This document shows, one piece after another, positions 37,664-51,900 of a DNA stretch of 64,000 nucleotides. The first letter of the stretch is position 1, and each line of letters opens with the position of its first letter. Made by a program: the position numbers and the translations under genes. The DNA is taken from assembly GCA_023079485.1 (NCBI GenBank), contig CM041083.1, positions 109,905,554-109,969,553 of the forward strand, read 5' to 3'. The notes below the pieces were generated by a model. That model had not been told where the DNA came from and searched no databases. It saw nothing but the letters and a program-made list of their open reading frames with translations. Source of the stretch: Archilochus colubris (taxonomy: Eukaryota > Chordata > Aves > Apodiformes > Trochilidae).

Positions 37664-40600
37664 GATAATGATAACTGTACCTTTATTTAACCCTTTGTCT
37701 ATCTCACCACAAAACCTTTACAGAAAACCATGATGATTCACAGTAGGTATGATACAGGGTGCAAATGGCTGTTTAGAATGGATCACAGGGGGTTGGTGCA
37801 GAATTCTTTTTCTATAACAGAAAAGGAACATATAATGCAAACATTGTGTGCCTGACATATTTTTATAACAGAGTACTAAGAAAATACTTGCTACCTGAAA
37901 TATTTCTGTAAGTCACTGAAGCAAGCAATCCAACATGTGGGTTACATTACACTCAGAGCTGATCTTAGTTTTGTAACACACACTAAACAGCAGTATGTAG
38001 GAGGCTCAGGTTTAATAAAACTAAAACTTTCGGTGGTGCATACAGCCAATAAAGATTTAAGCATGCTGGGCATGATCAGCATACTAATTGCTGCATTAAT
38101 AAATCCTGAAGCCTGGTTTGTTTTGAAAGGCAAATAAAATTATTGTAGGAACCTTGAAGAGCATTCACTTAGAAAAGTTAGTATATGTCTGTTCTGAGAT
38201 GTGCGTGAATGTAAAATGTCAGTGACAACACTGATCAGAGGTTTTGTTGTGTTTTTTCTACCTTTGTTTTGTGCAATCAGGGCTCTCTAATATTTGATGT
38301 TAAGCTGTCCTGCCCTCCTGTTTATTGACAAAATATCACCCAAACCAGCCACATTTCTGTAGCTACTAGTAATAATACACCTTATCTTCTATTCTCACTA
38401 CTGCAGTGAAGAAGTCATGATCTACAGGTGAAGGGTCCCAAAGAACAAGACTGGACAAAGTTATCTATTCCTCTACAACACTTCAAACCACAACCACAGG
38501 CAAAAGGGAACGTGAAGGCAATTGGCCCAGCACAAAATAATCATCCCAGGCATCTTCTTCACAAAGCTGGAGTGCAGTATTTCCTGGGAGGCCAGGGAAA
38601 CAGGAGGCCCCCGAGGTCTCTTCTTGTGTAGAAACATGACCACAATTGGGTCTGAACTGATGTGAAGTGGCACTTTGAGTGGTGTGGGCCAGCACACTGT
38701 GGCTTGGCCAGCTGTCAGCAAGAAGATCTCTCATTTCTGCTCCCCAGCAGCCCCCCAACTCCTCACCAGCCAGAACATTGCCCGCCTCGTGCAGAAACAA
38801 ACTGGGTGATGGCAGCAGGAGGTTTTCAGCTGAGGAAGGACAAGCTTGAAAAGGTGAAAAGAAAGATTAAAAAAGTAGCCCTGAGAATTTACCGAGGTGG
38901 AAAGCACTCTGTGCATTTCCAAACCTAGTGATGGAAGAAAGATGGCTTTACATGCAAAAAAAAACAAAAAAAAAACCAAGAGTAAAGAAATGGTTTTTTT
39001 TTCACTGGGAGCTTACTTGCCTAGCAAAAAGCACACTCCACTGTTCTTTACTTCTCAAATAAAAATTGTTTATTAAAAAGTTTGGAATTTTTTTTAATGA
39101 ACGGCAAGATTAATGAGCCGTGCTCAAGCAGCTATGATTCCTGCCAGCTTGTGCATTAGTCAGCTATTAACATACTTCTTGGGTAATTTGAAAGCATTTT
39201 TTCATAGTGCATTGGAAATCACAAAAGACTCGTTGAACTCAACAGAATCCTTACTCCCAGTTACCTTGCCTTACAATCTGATGGCCATGTCTCTTCTAAT
39301 ACATTTTAACATTTCTCTCAGTGGCATCAGCACATTTAGTGGAGAAAATCAGCAAATACTGTAAGGTGAAAAGTGCTTCCTTACACCTCATTTTTAGCCC
39401 GACAGTCATCCTAAGTCTCTCTCTCTTTTTTCCACTGCTGTCACATGGACTGTAAGATCAGGGAGCTGAGATGGGGAGGCAGAGAAGATGAAAAAAAAAG
39501 ATTGCATCTCTTTCCTTGTAAGCTCTTGTCTACCCAGTCTGACACAGATAAGAAGAGCACATCAGAGCTGAGAGTTCTGAATCTCAAGCAGAGTGTTTCC
39601 AGCACGCAGAAGATACAAGTGCAGTACATGATACTCCCATAGGGAGAAAGTGATGAGCGAAATGTATTTTGTTATTGCAGTGTCAAAAGGAATCCCCAGG
39701 CTGGAGAAGCTGTGGTTTCTGGTGAAAATCAGAGTTGAAATATGAATGAATAAAAAATGCATAGTGAGGCAGCTGTTATGGCAATGGTACTTAAGACTTC
39801 CACCAACCAATTTTAATGAAGCAGGAAGCAAGGAAGTGGGTTTATAGTAAAGGACCTGGACCCAGACTTCAGATACCAGACGTGGTTCGCAAGTCTGCAG
39901 CAAAATTTGTAGGCAATATGGATCAAACTAACCTTTCTTTGCCTCAGGCTTCCAGTTCTCAAGTGGGGGTAACAAGAACACTGGCATTTACTTTGTTCTA
40001 ACATCTTTTGTCTCCTTTGTTGTTTCCCTTCAAAAGAGAGTGTAACCATATTCTGCTAAGCATTTCTACACTGGCAAAAAGTGTTGTGACCAGAAGTGCT
40101 TGGTCTCAGCTAGATCTCGTGGCTGAGAATCTCATAGACTAGACAGTCTCTGATTTTGGATAGCACATGTATCAAGATCTATGTTTTCAGTGTCTTGTCT
40201 TGGGTCCTAAGTTGATAGCAGGACTTCTTAGGGCATTGTTTTCTGTCATTTTGCATACCAAAATCCCTTTTTTTCTGTTGATTACCAAATGCTTGTTTCC
40301 CCTTTTGAAACAACTGCTGTAACTGGCAGAGATCTATTTTCCTCCAACTCGGAACTCAAAGGCAAGCATTTTAGGCTCCCAAACATACACCCCTTGGGAA
40401 ATCTGCAGCTTCCCAAGGTATCATTTCCTCCTTTCTTCTGCCTGAGAGTCAAATTAAGAGCTCATCAGGACATTACATCAAAGGTTAAATGAGTTTCATT
40501 CAAAGCACTGGACAAATATCAGACCTCTTTCTCCTGGCAGAAACCAATTCAGCCTTCGAAGGATTGTGGTATCCTCCCAAAACCCCTGCCTGGGGACATC

Positions 40601-42640
40601 CTTCATGAGACACTTAAAGCCATAGTGCAAGAAGCACTATTTCCATGAGGATGGGAATATGTGATGTGTTACTGTACCACCTGCACAGCAGCTCCTGTGG
40701 ATCCCTTAATGCACCAAACCCCCAGCCAGTTTCCAGCACAGACATACCCTTACTCTCACAGGTCAGTCATCTCTTTTTATGCTTTCATAGGACCAAATGA
40801 ATTCATTAAATGAATCTCACTCCTTTTAAAACCTGGCTACCAGCGATAGAGGAAAGTGTTCCACATATGTAGCTATTTTCCTAAAACATGCTCTCTCTGT
40901 CTTAAGAAGTATTTCAGGTCTCCTCTACTTCTCGAGAAGAATTCAGCCCTCCTCCTGTTGTAGCTTTGTGCCATTTCTAATAAAAGAAGCTTACCAGTGC
41001 TATTAAAGTTCTTCAAATAGGAATTGCTTAGTTTAGAGTGCTTAGTATCATGGTGCTGCATCCTGACTCTGGTTGCCACCATAATGCTGATGGTGAACCC
41101 CAAATTTGAGCTAAGTTTGGCACACATAGGCTCAGGTTCAAGCAAGCATGAGCTAAATCAAACTGGAAAAAAACAAAACAATAGATGAATTTCTGTTTTA
41201 AATTTTGGTTTCATTTGAGCCACAAAGTCAAAGTTGAAGATTACAAAATCATTTACAAGCTATTTCTGCATTTGCAACACAAGCACTGGGTCAATCTCAA
41301 CCAAAGTGTTGGGTGAATCCTAATAAATTATTTCTGTTTATTCAGACCTCTAGACTTCAGAGGTATGCTGGAAATCTATTTGCCTAGTGAAATTTACTGT
41401 CTGACCATTCTGGAAATATCATGAGAACAGTCTTTTTTATTATATCTGTTTTATTACTTGGGATCTTACTCAAACCTGGAAATACAAAATTGCAGGGCTG
41501 GAATGGCAGATAAAATTTTTAAAACCTGCTAATCTCAAGTTTTTATTGTTTGGCAAAAGTGTCTAGGTTCAGTCTTATTTTATCTGAGCTGGCTTTTAAA
41601 AAAAAATAAATTAAAAAAAAGGAGGGGAGCACGGAAATTGCTCATGAGCATACCTATATACTGCAGAAACCAAAAGCCCCATCATGGCTTGTATGGCCCA
41701 GAGGAACCTTCCAAAACATAACTCCTCCCCCAGTCACACAGTCACTCTGATAGAAGCTGAAACACACTTACCACAGTGTTTTAAGTGCTTGCCCGCTTCA
41801 TTAAGTATTGTGCTACATGTGTCAACAGCAAAAATAATAAGTGCTGATCAGTTAAAAAAATACCCTGATTTAAAATACAAATATGCCTACTTCGGGCAAT
41901 CTACTCTACAAAAACAACACACTGTCAGTAACTCTTTAAGTAAACACTTTAAAAATATTAATGGTAAACTGATATACTCAAGATAGGGCAGGTTAAAAAC
42001 ATTTCACTTTTGTATTTTTATGGTTCTGTAGATGAGGTACAGAAGTTGGTTATCATCAGTCAGTAAGTGCAGATTTTTGGTCAACAGTTGGGATATTTGA
42101 TACTGCAGCTTGCCCCAGATTATCTTGGTGCACTATGACCCACACAAATAAATTCTCAAGGTATGAAAAACAGAAATAAAAATTTTTAAAGTATTTTGGA
42201 GTGATGCTTATAATGCAGCAGTAATGACTAAATATGAAGTACTGAGGATTCTCGAAACTGTGCATTAAAAAATATTTCAAAATGGTACATGCATACATCT
42301 GCAGGGACTGATTTTCTGCTTAGTGACAAGTTATCACAGTTGCTCCTTAGCAATGCCAGTCCTAACTGCAAAAGGTAAGAAATTCTAAATAATTAAGAGG
42401 GAGAAAAGCAGCCTTAATGGTGCTGGATTCAATATACAGCTACGCTCCATTTGTGCACCGCGTGGTCCTCCCTGTGTAAACAGGGAGTCTCTGTAGCCGA
42501 TGTGCTCCCTTCTCAGTGAGAAAGATGAATTATGTGACTCAGCCCCATTGGCAAGGAAACATACAGCCCCCACATGTCAGTAGAAGTATCCTCATCACCA
42601 CTCATGTAAAATCTAATCCCTGCCTGTCATGACAGTCTCC

Positions 42641-42960
42641 AAAACATGGAGTATTCTCTGAAGCGCAGCCAAGTTTTTGGTCGCTCGCTGCATCGGGAGG
42701 AGCAGTCGCTGTTCTGTGTGTGTGTGTGTGAGTGCATTATGCCTTAATGGATAAATACACAGAGTTTTAATGCAGTTACTTTAAAATTGAGAGGGGGTGG
42801 AAATCAGTGGAAATCCCTAGTGATTTCTTTTGCGGGGCTGATACTTGAAACTTTGAGTTTCATTCATAACAATATGGAAAGACCAGCGGTCTTGACGTGC
42901 CTCTCTTTGGGGAATTTTTCACAGATGAACATTTTCCCTAGTCTTATTTCATAACGTGTG
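42641..42960. promoter_or_regulatory. CpG-richer repeat-free block, candidate regulatory element
   Basis: Against a CpG-poor background this short block holds a cluster of CpG sites: AAGCGCAGCC, GGTCGCTCGCTGCATCGGGAG, CAGTCGCTG, TTTGCGGGG, AGCGGTC and GACGTG. A (TG)8 run lies at 42715-42730. The flank carries AT-rich unique sequence of the type seen in conserved elements. It is too short and too CpG-sparse to be a classical CpG-island promoter, and no transcript was recognised on either side. An enhancer is a possible reading; chance composition is the alternative. Confidence 0.25.
42715..42730. repeat. (TG)8 dinucleotide repeat
   Basis: Eight TG units followed by AGTG. A short simple repeat. 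Confidence 0.9.
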
Positions 42961-45900
42961 AGTGAAATACAGTACACAATAGATTGATAGGGCTGTTTTA
43001 AAGAAGCCTTTGTCAAAAATTCCTGCGTGCTTGACCCGTTTCTTCAGTAGTAAGTCCTACCAGAAATGCAATCTGAATATACAGTGAGCAGGACAAATGT
43101 GGTTTGGCATAAGCAGCTGCAGGTCTGTAGACGTGTGCCATGATGGGAGGTGAGTGCTAGCTGAATTGCTGCTCCCTTGAAAAGGCACCTGTTGAAATAA
43201 AATACAGTTAAAGAGCAAAAGAGACTATGTTGGAGTGGAGGTCCTCGGTAGCAATGTGGAGGTAAGACCACATACGTGTTAGGGCGTGTACATGTGTTTA
43301 GCACGTGAAAACAGGAATAATTTTCTTCCCATACAGGCTGAGGGGGCACCAGGAGCCCAGGGCTGGGGGAGGAGAGGGTCTGGGGCAATATGAAGACTTG
43401 ACAGAATCTGAATTATCCAAATGCTACTGAATAAATGGGTGGGCGAGTGTGTACTAAAAACAGTGTTACGATGCATTGATCTAGTTTCAAATCATTTTAA
43501 CAGTCAAGTGAGGTTTTTCATGAGGTACTCAATACCTCATGGAAACCTCAGTGTGGTTATTTTGGCATCTCCTCTTCCTCTCATAGTTGGAAAATTTAGA
43601 GAGCCTGTGAAAGACTTGTGTATGTGTGGTGCTCTTACATGGTAGAAGGATATATGATTTTGTCTTTTTTGCCTAATAAGAAGAAAATATGTTTCTGATT
43701 CAGCATTGCTCTAAAGGAAAGAGTCTCTCATCCATTGCTTGAGCTAAACATGAGTTTCATGGCTCTGTAACCATTGTGGATTCTGGTTTTGCACCAGAAG
43801 CCCCTTTTCTTCCTCCCTCACTTGCTGTGCATTAATGCTGGATGCTTCAAATTCACCAAAATGTTCAGGAAAATAGATTGGCTGGAATTAAGCAGGTGTG
43901 ACTTAGTAGAAGGGTGAAGCAGAATAAAAAAGAAAGTGAGTGCCAAGCTGCAAATGCAAGATTTTCACTTCTTAGCATTAATCTTACTGTGGACAAAAGG
44001 CTGAGTTTAAAAACCACACACAAGCAATAGACCTTGCTTATCAGGGCAGTCAGCAGAGGTGGCAAATATCCACTGAGCACTGAAATGTGATTTGCAGGGA
44101 ATAATTTTTATGCAGAGGGTCAGAAACTTCGGGTTACTGTGCCATTTGTTTTCTTTTCAATCATCTTAATTGCTAAAACCAGAGAACCACCCAGAGGAAA
44201 CAAATCTTGTCAGTAGTTTGTTGTTCCTGGGCTATAACAATGCCTTTCTAAAAAAAAAAGCTTTTAAGAACTGATTGTCAGGGACACCATTTATAACTCA
44301 AAACAACTTACTATCATAGCTGTTCATAACAATAGCTTTAGGTCTGTATTTACCATACACAAATTTACACTATATTTAGAGTACCTTGTTCCATAAATTA
44401 AAAACTATTTCTCTTCAACAAATAAAACATTGTTAGAGTCACGGTGATATTAAAAATATAGCAATTGTTGGTATCAAAACAGGCTAATCCCACAAATTGT
44501 GTGTCCAAACCCCTTCCTTACCCATACTAAACCCACTGAAGGCCAACAGTTTAATATATGACAAGATTTCAGTGCCTTATTGTTCAGGTAATGGGAAATG
44601 AAGTGGAGAAGAGAGATGAAAAGAGGACAAGAGAAGCCCACTTCTGTAGGCTGGATAATTTCTAATCCTTTATCTGTCATACATGCTAACAACATCCTCA
44701 TTGGGATGACCTGGGGGCTCAAGTCCTTCCTACTTGTATAAATGCAGGTACCAGCTGTGTTCACATGAAAGACAGGGTAGAGAAGTATGTTTGAGTGAGG
44801 GAAGACAGGGAAAACTGTGGACATGTGTACACTTGCAATTTTTCTTCCCTCTTTTTTGAAATGTTATATTTAGTGCTGGCAGTAAGAGCTGCACACATGG
44901 CCTTTTTGGGGACCCTAGATTTTCAAACGTTGTTATTTTTTTCCCCTATTGAGACAACTGACAGAATCTCCTGCAAAACACCCACTGGGAAGTCCACCTG
45001 TTCTCAAAACCCAGGGGGATGTGGCAGAAGGATTTCCACTGATATTAACTGGATGTCTGATCAAAACTTCTTGATCCTGACTGTCCGAGTTTAAGTGCCC
45101 AAAAGGGTAGTCTGGTGTCCCAGACAAATGAATGGGGAAGTTTCATGTACACACATGGGCTCATGAACTGAGTTTCACCTGCACCAGAGGGGAAAATTCT
45201 CTGAATACTGCTGTATTGTTCTTCAAGAAATAGAAGCAGAAGATAGCTTCAAAACTGTATTCTAACTGCCTAAGTAGACAAGTCAGATCCTGCAACTAGG
45301 AAATAATTACTTGCACAAGTAATTATTGTTTCAGTTTGAATGTCTGTTAGCTAATATTTGCTTTTCAAACAGGAGATTCTGATGCTTGCAGAAGGACAAG
45401 AGAAATATTCTGTAGTCTTTTGCTTTTACAAATCTACTGCATTTTTACAACTTCTTTATACAGTCATGAGGCTGAATTTATTTTGTGCATTAATACAGGT
45501 TTTGCATGTCAGCATATCTTACGGTGGTTTTTTTTCCAAAGGGAAAAACACAGCATTGAAAAACTTGCCAATCAATAGGTAAAGGTGACCTAAAGATTTG
45601 TTTTCTTTAAGTCAGGTTCACACTGCTTCAGCAAGCAATTTTATTACTCTCCCATTTTTAATCATAGCAATGGAAAATGTTTTTATTCCCCTGGTAGAGA
45701 ACACATGTTGGTGAACACATGCACTTGGTGAATATGCATTATCTCCTAACTCCACACTATCACCTCCTGCTGAACCTCAAACTGATCACACATTTTTCCT
45801 TTCTCTTCCTTCACTGGGGAAGACCTCTTGAGTGTGATTTTTAGGCCCTTTTTGGGAAGTTCTCAATTTGCTTTTCACTCAGCGTGCCACACTTTTCATA

Positions 45901-48900
45901 AGCTAGGTTGAAATTCAGTACAGGATCTACAGGCCCAGCCTAAAGCTGTGAGATATGCAGAACTGCTGCACTGATCCTCAGTAAAGGCCCTTTCCTGGGC
46001 AGCCCAAATGTCCCTGGCAGCAACACTTGTGAATCTGTCTGGACAGCCTCCAGGGAGCATCAAACCATTTGCTCAGGAACCTCATGAGTTCTCGTGTTAC
46101 AGCTTGAGAGGAGTTTTGAAGAGATTTATCAATCTGGCTGGAAGCTCTTCAGGAGAGGAAAAAGCTGGAGTTTCACAGAATGATTAGGAATTATAAAGAC
46201 ATGTGTTTATCCTTGGGAAAAAAAATTCATCCTGCCATAAGGGAGGTTTGTAGGTGAATGAAACAATGTCGTGGGTCAGGCTTTTGCAAGACCAGGCAAC
46301 TTGGAAGATCAACAGGAACGTTTTTAAGCACAAAGAGATGACGCAATGTCTGATTCATACAGGTAAAGACAGAAGAGGCAAGCAAGTTTCTGTAAAGACT
46401 AGGAGTACATAATATTCTTATGAACTGCCAGAGGTGTAGTGGCACTTATTAGTCAGTAAGAAGGAACAGTTCCAAAGCAGGACACAAATCAGCAATGGTT
46501 ACAGAGTACTAATGCACAAACTGCCATGAATCATAGTTTTTCCAATGGCAAAAAAGAAAAGCATATAAACACTACTTGTGTTTTATTTGCATTTAGTTTC
46601 TGGTTTTTTCAATAGTATTATTGCCGCTTCTTAAAATATCGTTAAACAAACATGATATTTAATCCATCATAGAAAACCCCTGTATCTGATCTCAGTGTAG
46701 CTGTTGCCATACAGGCTATGCAAATATTAAAAAAAGAAAACAGTAATTCTGTGATAAGTAAAACAGGAAACTGGAGATTGCTGATGATGAAACTGATATC
46801 CAACTGGTAACCTGAACAATGAAGTCACTAAGCCTTTCCTGCTCTATAAATTTTATTTCCTGAGACATATTTAATGTTTGTGTTAGATTTCTTGGATAAT
46901 TTGCACTAGGTATTTTTAGTTAAGAATCATCACCATCATTTTGTTCAGTTCCCTCAAAATAAGTAGCCTGTTAAAAACATAATGTGGGAGAAGAAAGCTA
47001 AAGCATGCTCCTATTATAGTGTCAGCATTTACTTACAACTTGGCCTTTTGTGCAGATAATATCTAGAGTGATAAAAGGGGCAGGGGGTTTAAGCAGTGCA
47101 CACTCTTTACAAAGACTTCTTATAGCACATTGCCTCTCTGTAAGCTTTATGTTTGTTCAGACTATTTCATTAAAAAACGGGAAAAAGCCCTTTTCGGGAA
47201 AAGTGAGGAAGGAGACTCAGAGAGCAGCAGCCAGAGTGGGTGAAATGTGATTACAGCCCACTGAAGCCTTTCCCCAAAATGGAGATAGCAAAAGATGTAG
47301 GTATTCACCCTTGAAACTGTAATAGTCATGTCTCTGATGCCAAAGCATAGGCTGTTTATTTATTATTATTCATTATATTTATTATAGTCTGTATATTTAT
47401 TATTACACATGGTAGCGTATCAAATAAAATGCAAAGGATTCTGAGGGAGGGACCATGTCGTCAGTCAGCTGTGAAGTGCTGCTGGCTTCAGTGAATTTGT
47501 GCACAGTATCTGGCCCAAATCTTAATAAACATTGTTGAAAAATGTCCTGGCACCTCTGTAGACACTGTTTTATGGTCACATATTGTTTGGCTGGCTTACA
47601 AATGGTGGTTTTAAGGGATAGTTCACAATATCTTGCATCTAATTAGAGAATTATGTTTTGGAGGTCTTGGTCTCCCAGATCTCTGAGAGCCAGATGAAGG
47701 ACCCAGGTAGTGGGCTGGGACTGTCCAAATTCACTGTAGTGAAATGAGGCTGGGAATGATACCTGGCAGAGGGGGTGCTTGCTGGGCAAAAGCCTCTGGA
47801 GGCAAACAAGAGAGCAGTAGGAAGATAAATACAACCATAAGAACATTTGCAACACAGTGTAAGTTGTATCCTGGAAGCAGTGAGTGATGTCTGCAGTGCG
47901 ACCAGCAATAGGCAAAGTTAGTTCATAACAGAATTTATGTGTGTATTATATGAGTGTGTGTGTAATTGACATTAATTAATCAATCTCAAAAGATGGAGAC
48001 TGACCTGGAAGCAAGTGTCTCCTAGATGCAGAGGTTATTTTCTTGTTTCCGTAGGAAATGAACCTGCTAGAGAGACAGGGTAGAGGAAATGGAAAAGTCA
48101 AATGTCATAAAGACCATGGGACTCATCATTACCATTCTCAAAAAGAAGCACAATGGGATAGCAGTCATAGCTCTGAGGAAGCAGGCAAAAAAGGACCAAA
48201 ATTCATATTTAAGGAAATACACTATGAGGAAGAGCTCAAACATGAAGCTGTTCTACAAAAGGTGTGAAGACATCAGGCATCTCTGTGGCATCTCTGCCTC
48301 CCATTTTTCTGACCAGTAATGGCACTATCAGAGGTCACCCTGAGCAGACTGGAGTACTCCCAAAGTCACAGAATAAACGGATTAGGGGTTCAGGTGTTGC
48401 CCTCAGTATGTCCTTCCAACCGCTCTGCTAGGTCCTGTTGTTTGTGTGTGGTTGCACAGTGCACAGATGACACTGCTGGGAGCCAGACCATCCCATGGGG
48501 TGGTACTGAGCATGAGTTAACATCATGAAAAAGGAGAGTTATTGTACACCAGTTTGTTGTGTGAATGAGAAGAGGTCTAAACTGGAACAAAAGAATGAAA
48601 GGGAACATCCAAAAAGGGATGAATTAATGTGAGCAGTAGAGCAGGGGATGAGAGAGGTAATCATAAAACAGAACAAGAACTGGGCTTAATAATGGTTCTG
48701 CTGATCCAACATGGTCTGCCAAGTTAGGAAGGTTGGGTGGATAAATATTTTTTTGAGTAGCTAACAAAACAATTCAGGGCACAAAGTTTAGTGAGCTGTA
48801 CAGGTTTTAATTATACAACCATCTTCTGGGAAAGAAAGACAAACTGACAGTCCAGAAAACTTGGAGGTTCCAGTGTCATCCATTTTCTTTTAATCTGGAA

Positions 48901-51900
48901 ATACTAAAAGCAAAGAAAGGCATTAGAGAGGAAGCTTTTTCTGATTAAATTCTACCTGCAGGGGACAAACTAGTTTGCACCAAAGTTAACTTGAGGAAGG
49001 ATGGCTGAAATGACAGATCTTACAATTAAGGAGAGTAAAGATCAACAAAATAGAAACCATTAATCCATTCAAGAAAGAGGACTTCACAAAAGTCAAAGAC
49101 TTTGGAGGACTGAGTTCCCAGGAAAGTGGTTCAAAGGAGTGGAAAGGATTCTTAAGGAAATGGTATTACAAACACATCAGCAAATTACCTCATAATGAAA
49201 GTGGGAAAAATTTGTAGAAAAAACCAAGATGGCTACATTGTAAGTTCTTCTCATGGGCCTCAAACACAAGGAGAGAGGGTACAAAAGTTAGAAACTATTT
49301 CAGGTAATTCACATGAACACAACTTGAGCGTGTAGTGACAAAATCAGAGGCCAAGACATGAAATAAATGCACTTCATGCAGGGCACCAAGGATAATGAAT
49401 GCAAAGGAACACAGGCAAGAAACGATCACTTGGTCCCCTCTCCTGCAGCAGATGTCTACTCTGAAACAGAACATGGGGCATTGGTTCAATGCATCAACCT
49501 TAAGCCATTAAACCCTACCAAAAACCCTGTACAAAAGACCTAGATCCATTCACCAAAATCTCAGTTATTTCTGTACCACACAAAGAGGGCAGGAGAGCAC
49601 CAAGCATACTGCCTCTGCCCCAGTGTGCTTCCCTGCAGTAGCACAAAACATCTTGCACCTCCCAGAACAGTGTGCAAAAATGCTTCATGCTCTTGAAAGC
49701 AGACATGAGATGGTCCTGGCCAGTCTGATCTCTGGGAGGGAGATTCCCCTTCCAACTCCAAACCTGGTTGTTGAGGATGCAAGTAGGGGGTGGTAGGCTG
49801 CAAGGGTGCCACGTGCTGCATGAGTAGCAAAAGGGAGACCACAGATTTGAACGGCAAAGCTACAGACAAGGAACAATTGGGGAAGACCATTGATGTACTG
49901 GACAACTGGAAAAAGAGAGAGGAAACATAGCTGGGGCTCTTGCAAAGTGGCATGCAAAGGTGTGTGCTTGGGCAATGGCTGCAGCAGTCAGCAGTGGCAT
50001 GGGGGGCTGCACTGAGCACTCTTTGGCAGCAGCCTGTCCTGGGGTCTGGTACCAGGATTTTCATTACTGAATTGGATGCTGAATAAGCAATGTGCTTATC
50101 ACATATGCAGGTGACTCCAGTTCAGGAAGATCTGTAAATAGTGAAAGAATGAAATCAAACTCTACATGGTGTCTACAAATCTGAGAAATAACAGGTTTTA
50201 TTCAGTAAGAATGGGGGTAAAGTGCTATTTAGGGGTGGTATAAGCACAGGACAGGGACCAAGTTGATAGGTGGTATCTCTCTAAGAACAGACCTAGTTGT
50301 TGTAGGTCTTTAGGTAAGCTATAGGCCACTCTACTAAGGGTGAAGATATCCAGGGATTGGACAGGAACAGAGACTGTGGGGTAGGGATGTGATTCATCCC
50401 CTCCACCACAAAAGGAGTCACTTAGAGGGAATTCAGAAAACAGAAATGTCAAGAACCCAGAGATATATATAAAGCAAGGTCTTTGAAAAATAATTTGAAC
50501 AGGAGAAAAAAATGGTAAAAATATCTCGGAAAAAAATAGAGATAAACATAATCTGCTAATTATTTCAGAGCTTCAAAGTTCTTTATGCAGTGACTGTTAA
50601 CATAAATACAACCCTTTCGTTCATTTTCAGTTACTTTTTAATACCTTTTTAACAGATAAATTAGACCTAGCTGATTGAGAGAACTTTAAAAAAATTGAGA
50701 GGAAGATTTCCATTCATCTCTTTTCAAAGTTCCACAGAAGAGAACGAGATGTTTTTCAAAAACGTGCCTTTCACAAGGACCTGTAAATCTGCGAGGGGAA
50801 ACAAGATCTTAGTTAGTCATATCTGAACAGCTACAGTGAAGTCACCAGAAACCATTTGCATCAAGACTGGATCTAACCCACACGTCTCAAATGACATCTG
50901 AGTTGGGCCTTTAGATGAGGCCCACAGAGAGATGTAGATGGTCTTGTCTGCCAGCCTCGTGGCTCAGGCCCAGCCCTGGTTACACACTTGGCTCCTTTGC
51001 GTGCTGTCTGAGAGTCTCTGCAAATCAGACAGTGAGAAATGCTTTAAAGAGCAGCATGTCATGAATTTTGCTTCTTTTGGAGGTTAGGCTCTTAACCCAG
51101 GCTGTTGTTCCTTTCACTGAAGTAGCAAGAGGTCACTCCCCTCTTTTATCACAAAGGCTAAAAAAGAGCAAAAGGTTGTGGTCATCACAATAACCTTTTG
51201 TCCTCTAATTCAGCAGCTGAAGCACTTCTCAGGACACAGGTTGTTCAAGGATCTCACAAGATGGTAGCCTGGTGACAGAGCTGCTGGTGAGGCTGTGCAA
51301 TCCACTGTTTGCCAGGTCACACACACACAAAAAGCCTTCAAGAGTCATTGTGTTAAGAAGGACTGGGATGCTCTAATCAGGTGCATGGGCTCCTCACATG
51401 GGAAGACAGACACAGGGACTTAGCCCAGTTCTTAGGCTTGCTTATACATTATACATGATGTCTCTACTAGATCAAATTATTCAGTAGGTCCTAGGAAGGG
51501 CATGAACCCAACCTGCATGTCTCTAAGGGATTTAGTCTCAAAGACTTTATGCACCTAAAAATAATGTGGGGAGGAACTTTATATTATGCAGTTTTTACAC
51601 AAACAGGGCCTGGGTCCTCACCTTTGGATGACACGGATGATCCTATTTGGTGCAAGAACTTTAATAGAAAAAAAAGAGAAAGCAGTCTTCATAACGTGTT
51701 TTGCTTCATAAAGCAAATCTTCAGCATTGTCCTTGAATAGACTGCAAGACAATCCTCCCAGTCAAACCAGTAATTAAAAAAATGTAGCTGTGTATTAAGT
51801 TATTCCTGACCATTGATGTTTATACACCTGAATGCCTCACCAAAGTTTCAAAAAATAAATAAAAAATAGAGGGTATCAATGGGCTTGGATGATATCCATC

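Larger units (their letters stand above)
33426..42640. other. Long unique non-coding stretch
   Basis: No recognised gene or transposon. It contains a 13-A run (34749-34761), a perfect 10-bp hairpin (35916-35940), (CAA)n at 36889-36916, (TATC)n at 37617-37663, and A-rich patches near 38957-38976 and 41599-41621. The longest open frame is 166 codons (plus 37097-37597), with no detectable domain. Repeat-free AT-rich blocks at 37086-37260, 37930-38150 and 39060-39370 read like conserved non-coding sequence, without proof. Confidence 0.55.

Noticed and set aside
46150..46200. TTTCACAGAATGATTAGG, resembling a CR1 tail start
   Set aside because: The match is under 20 bases and the following sequence has none of the GGTTGGAA...GATCAT wording of a CR1 3' end.
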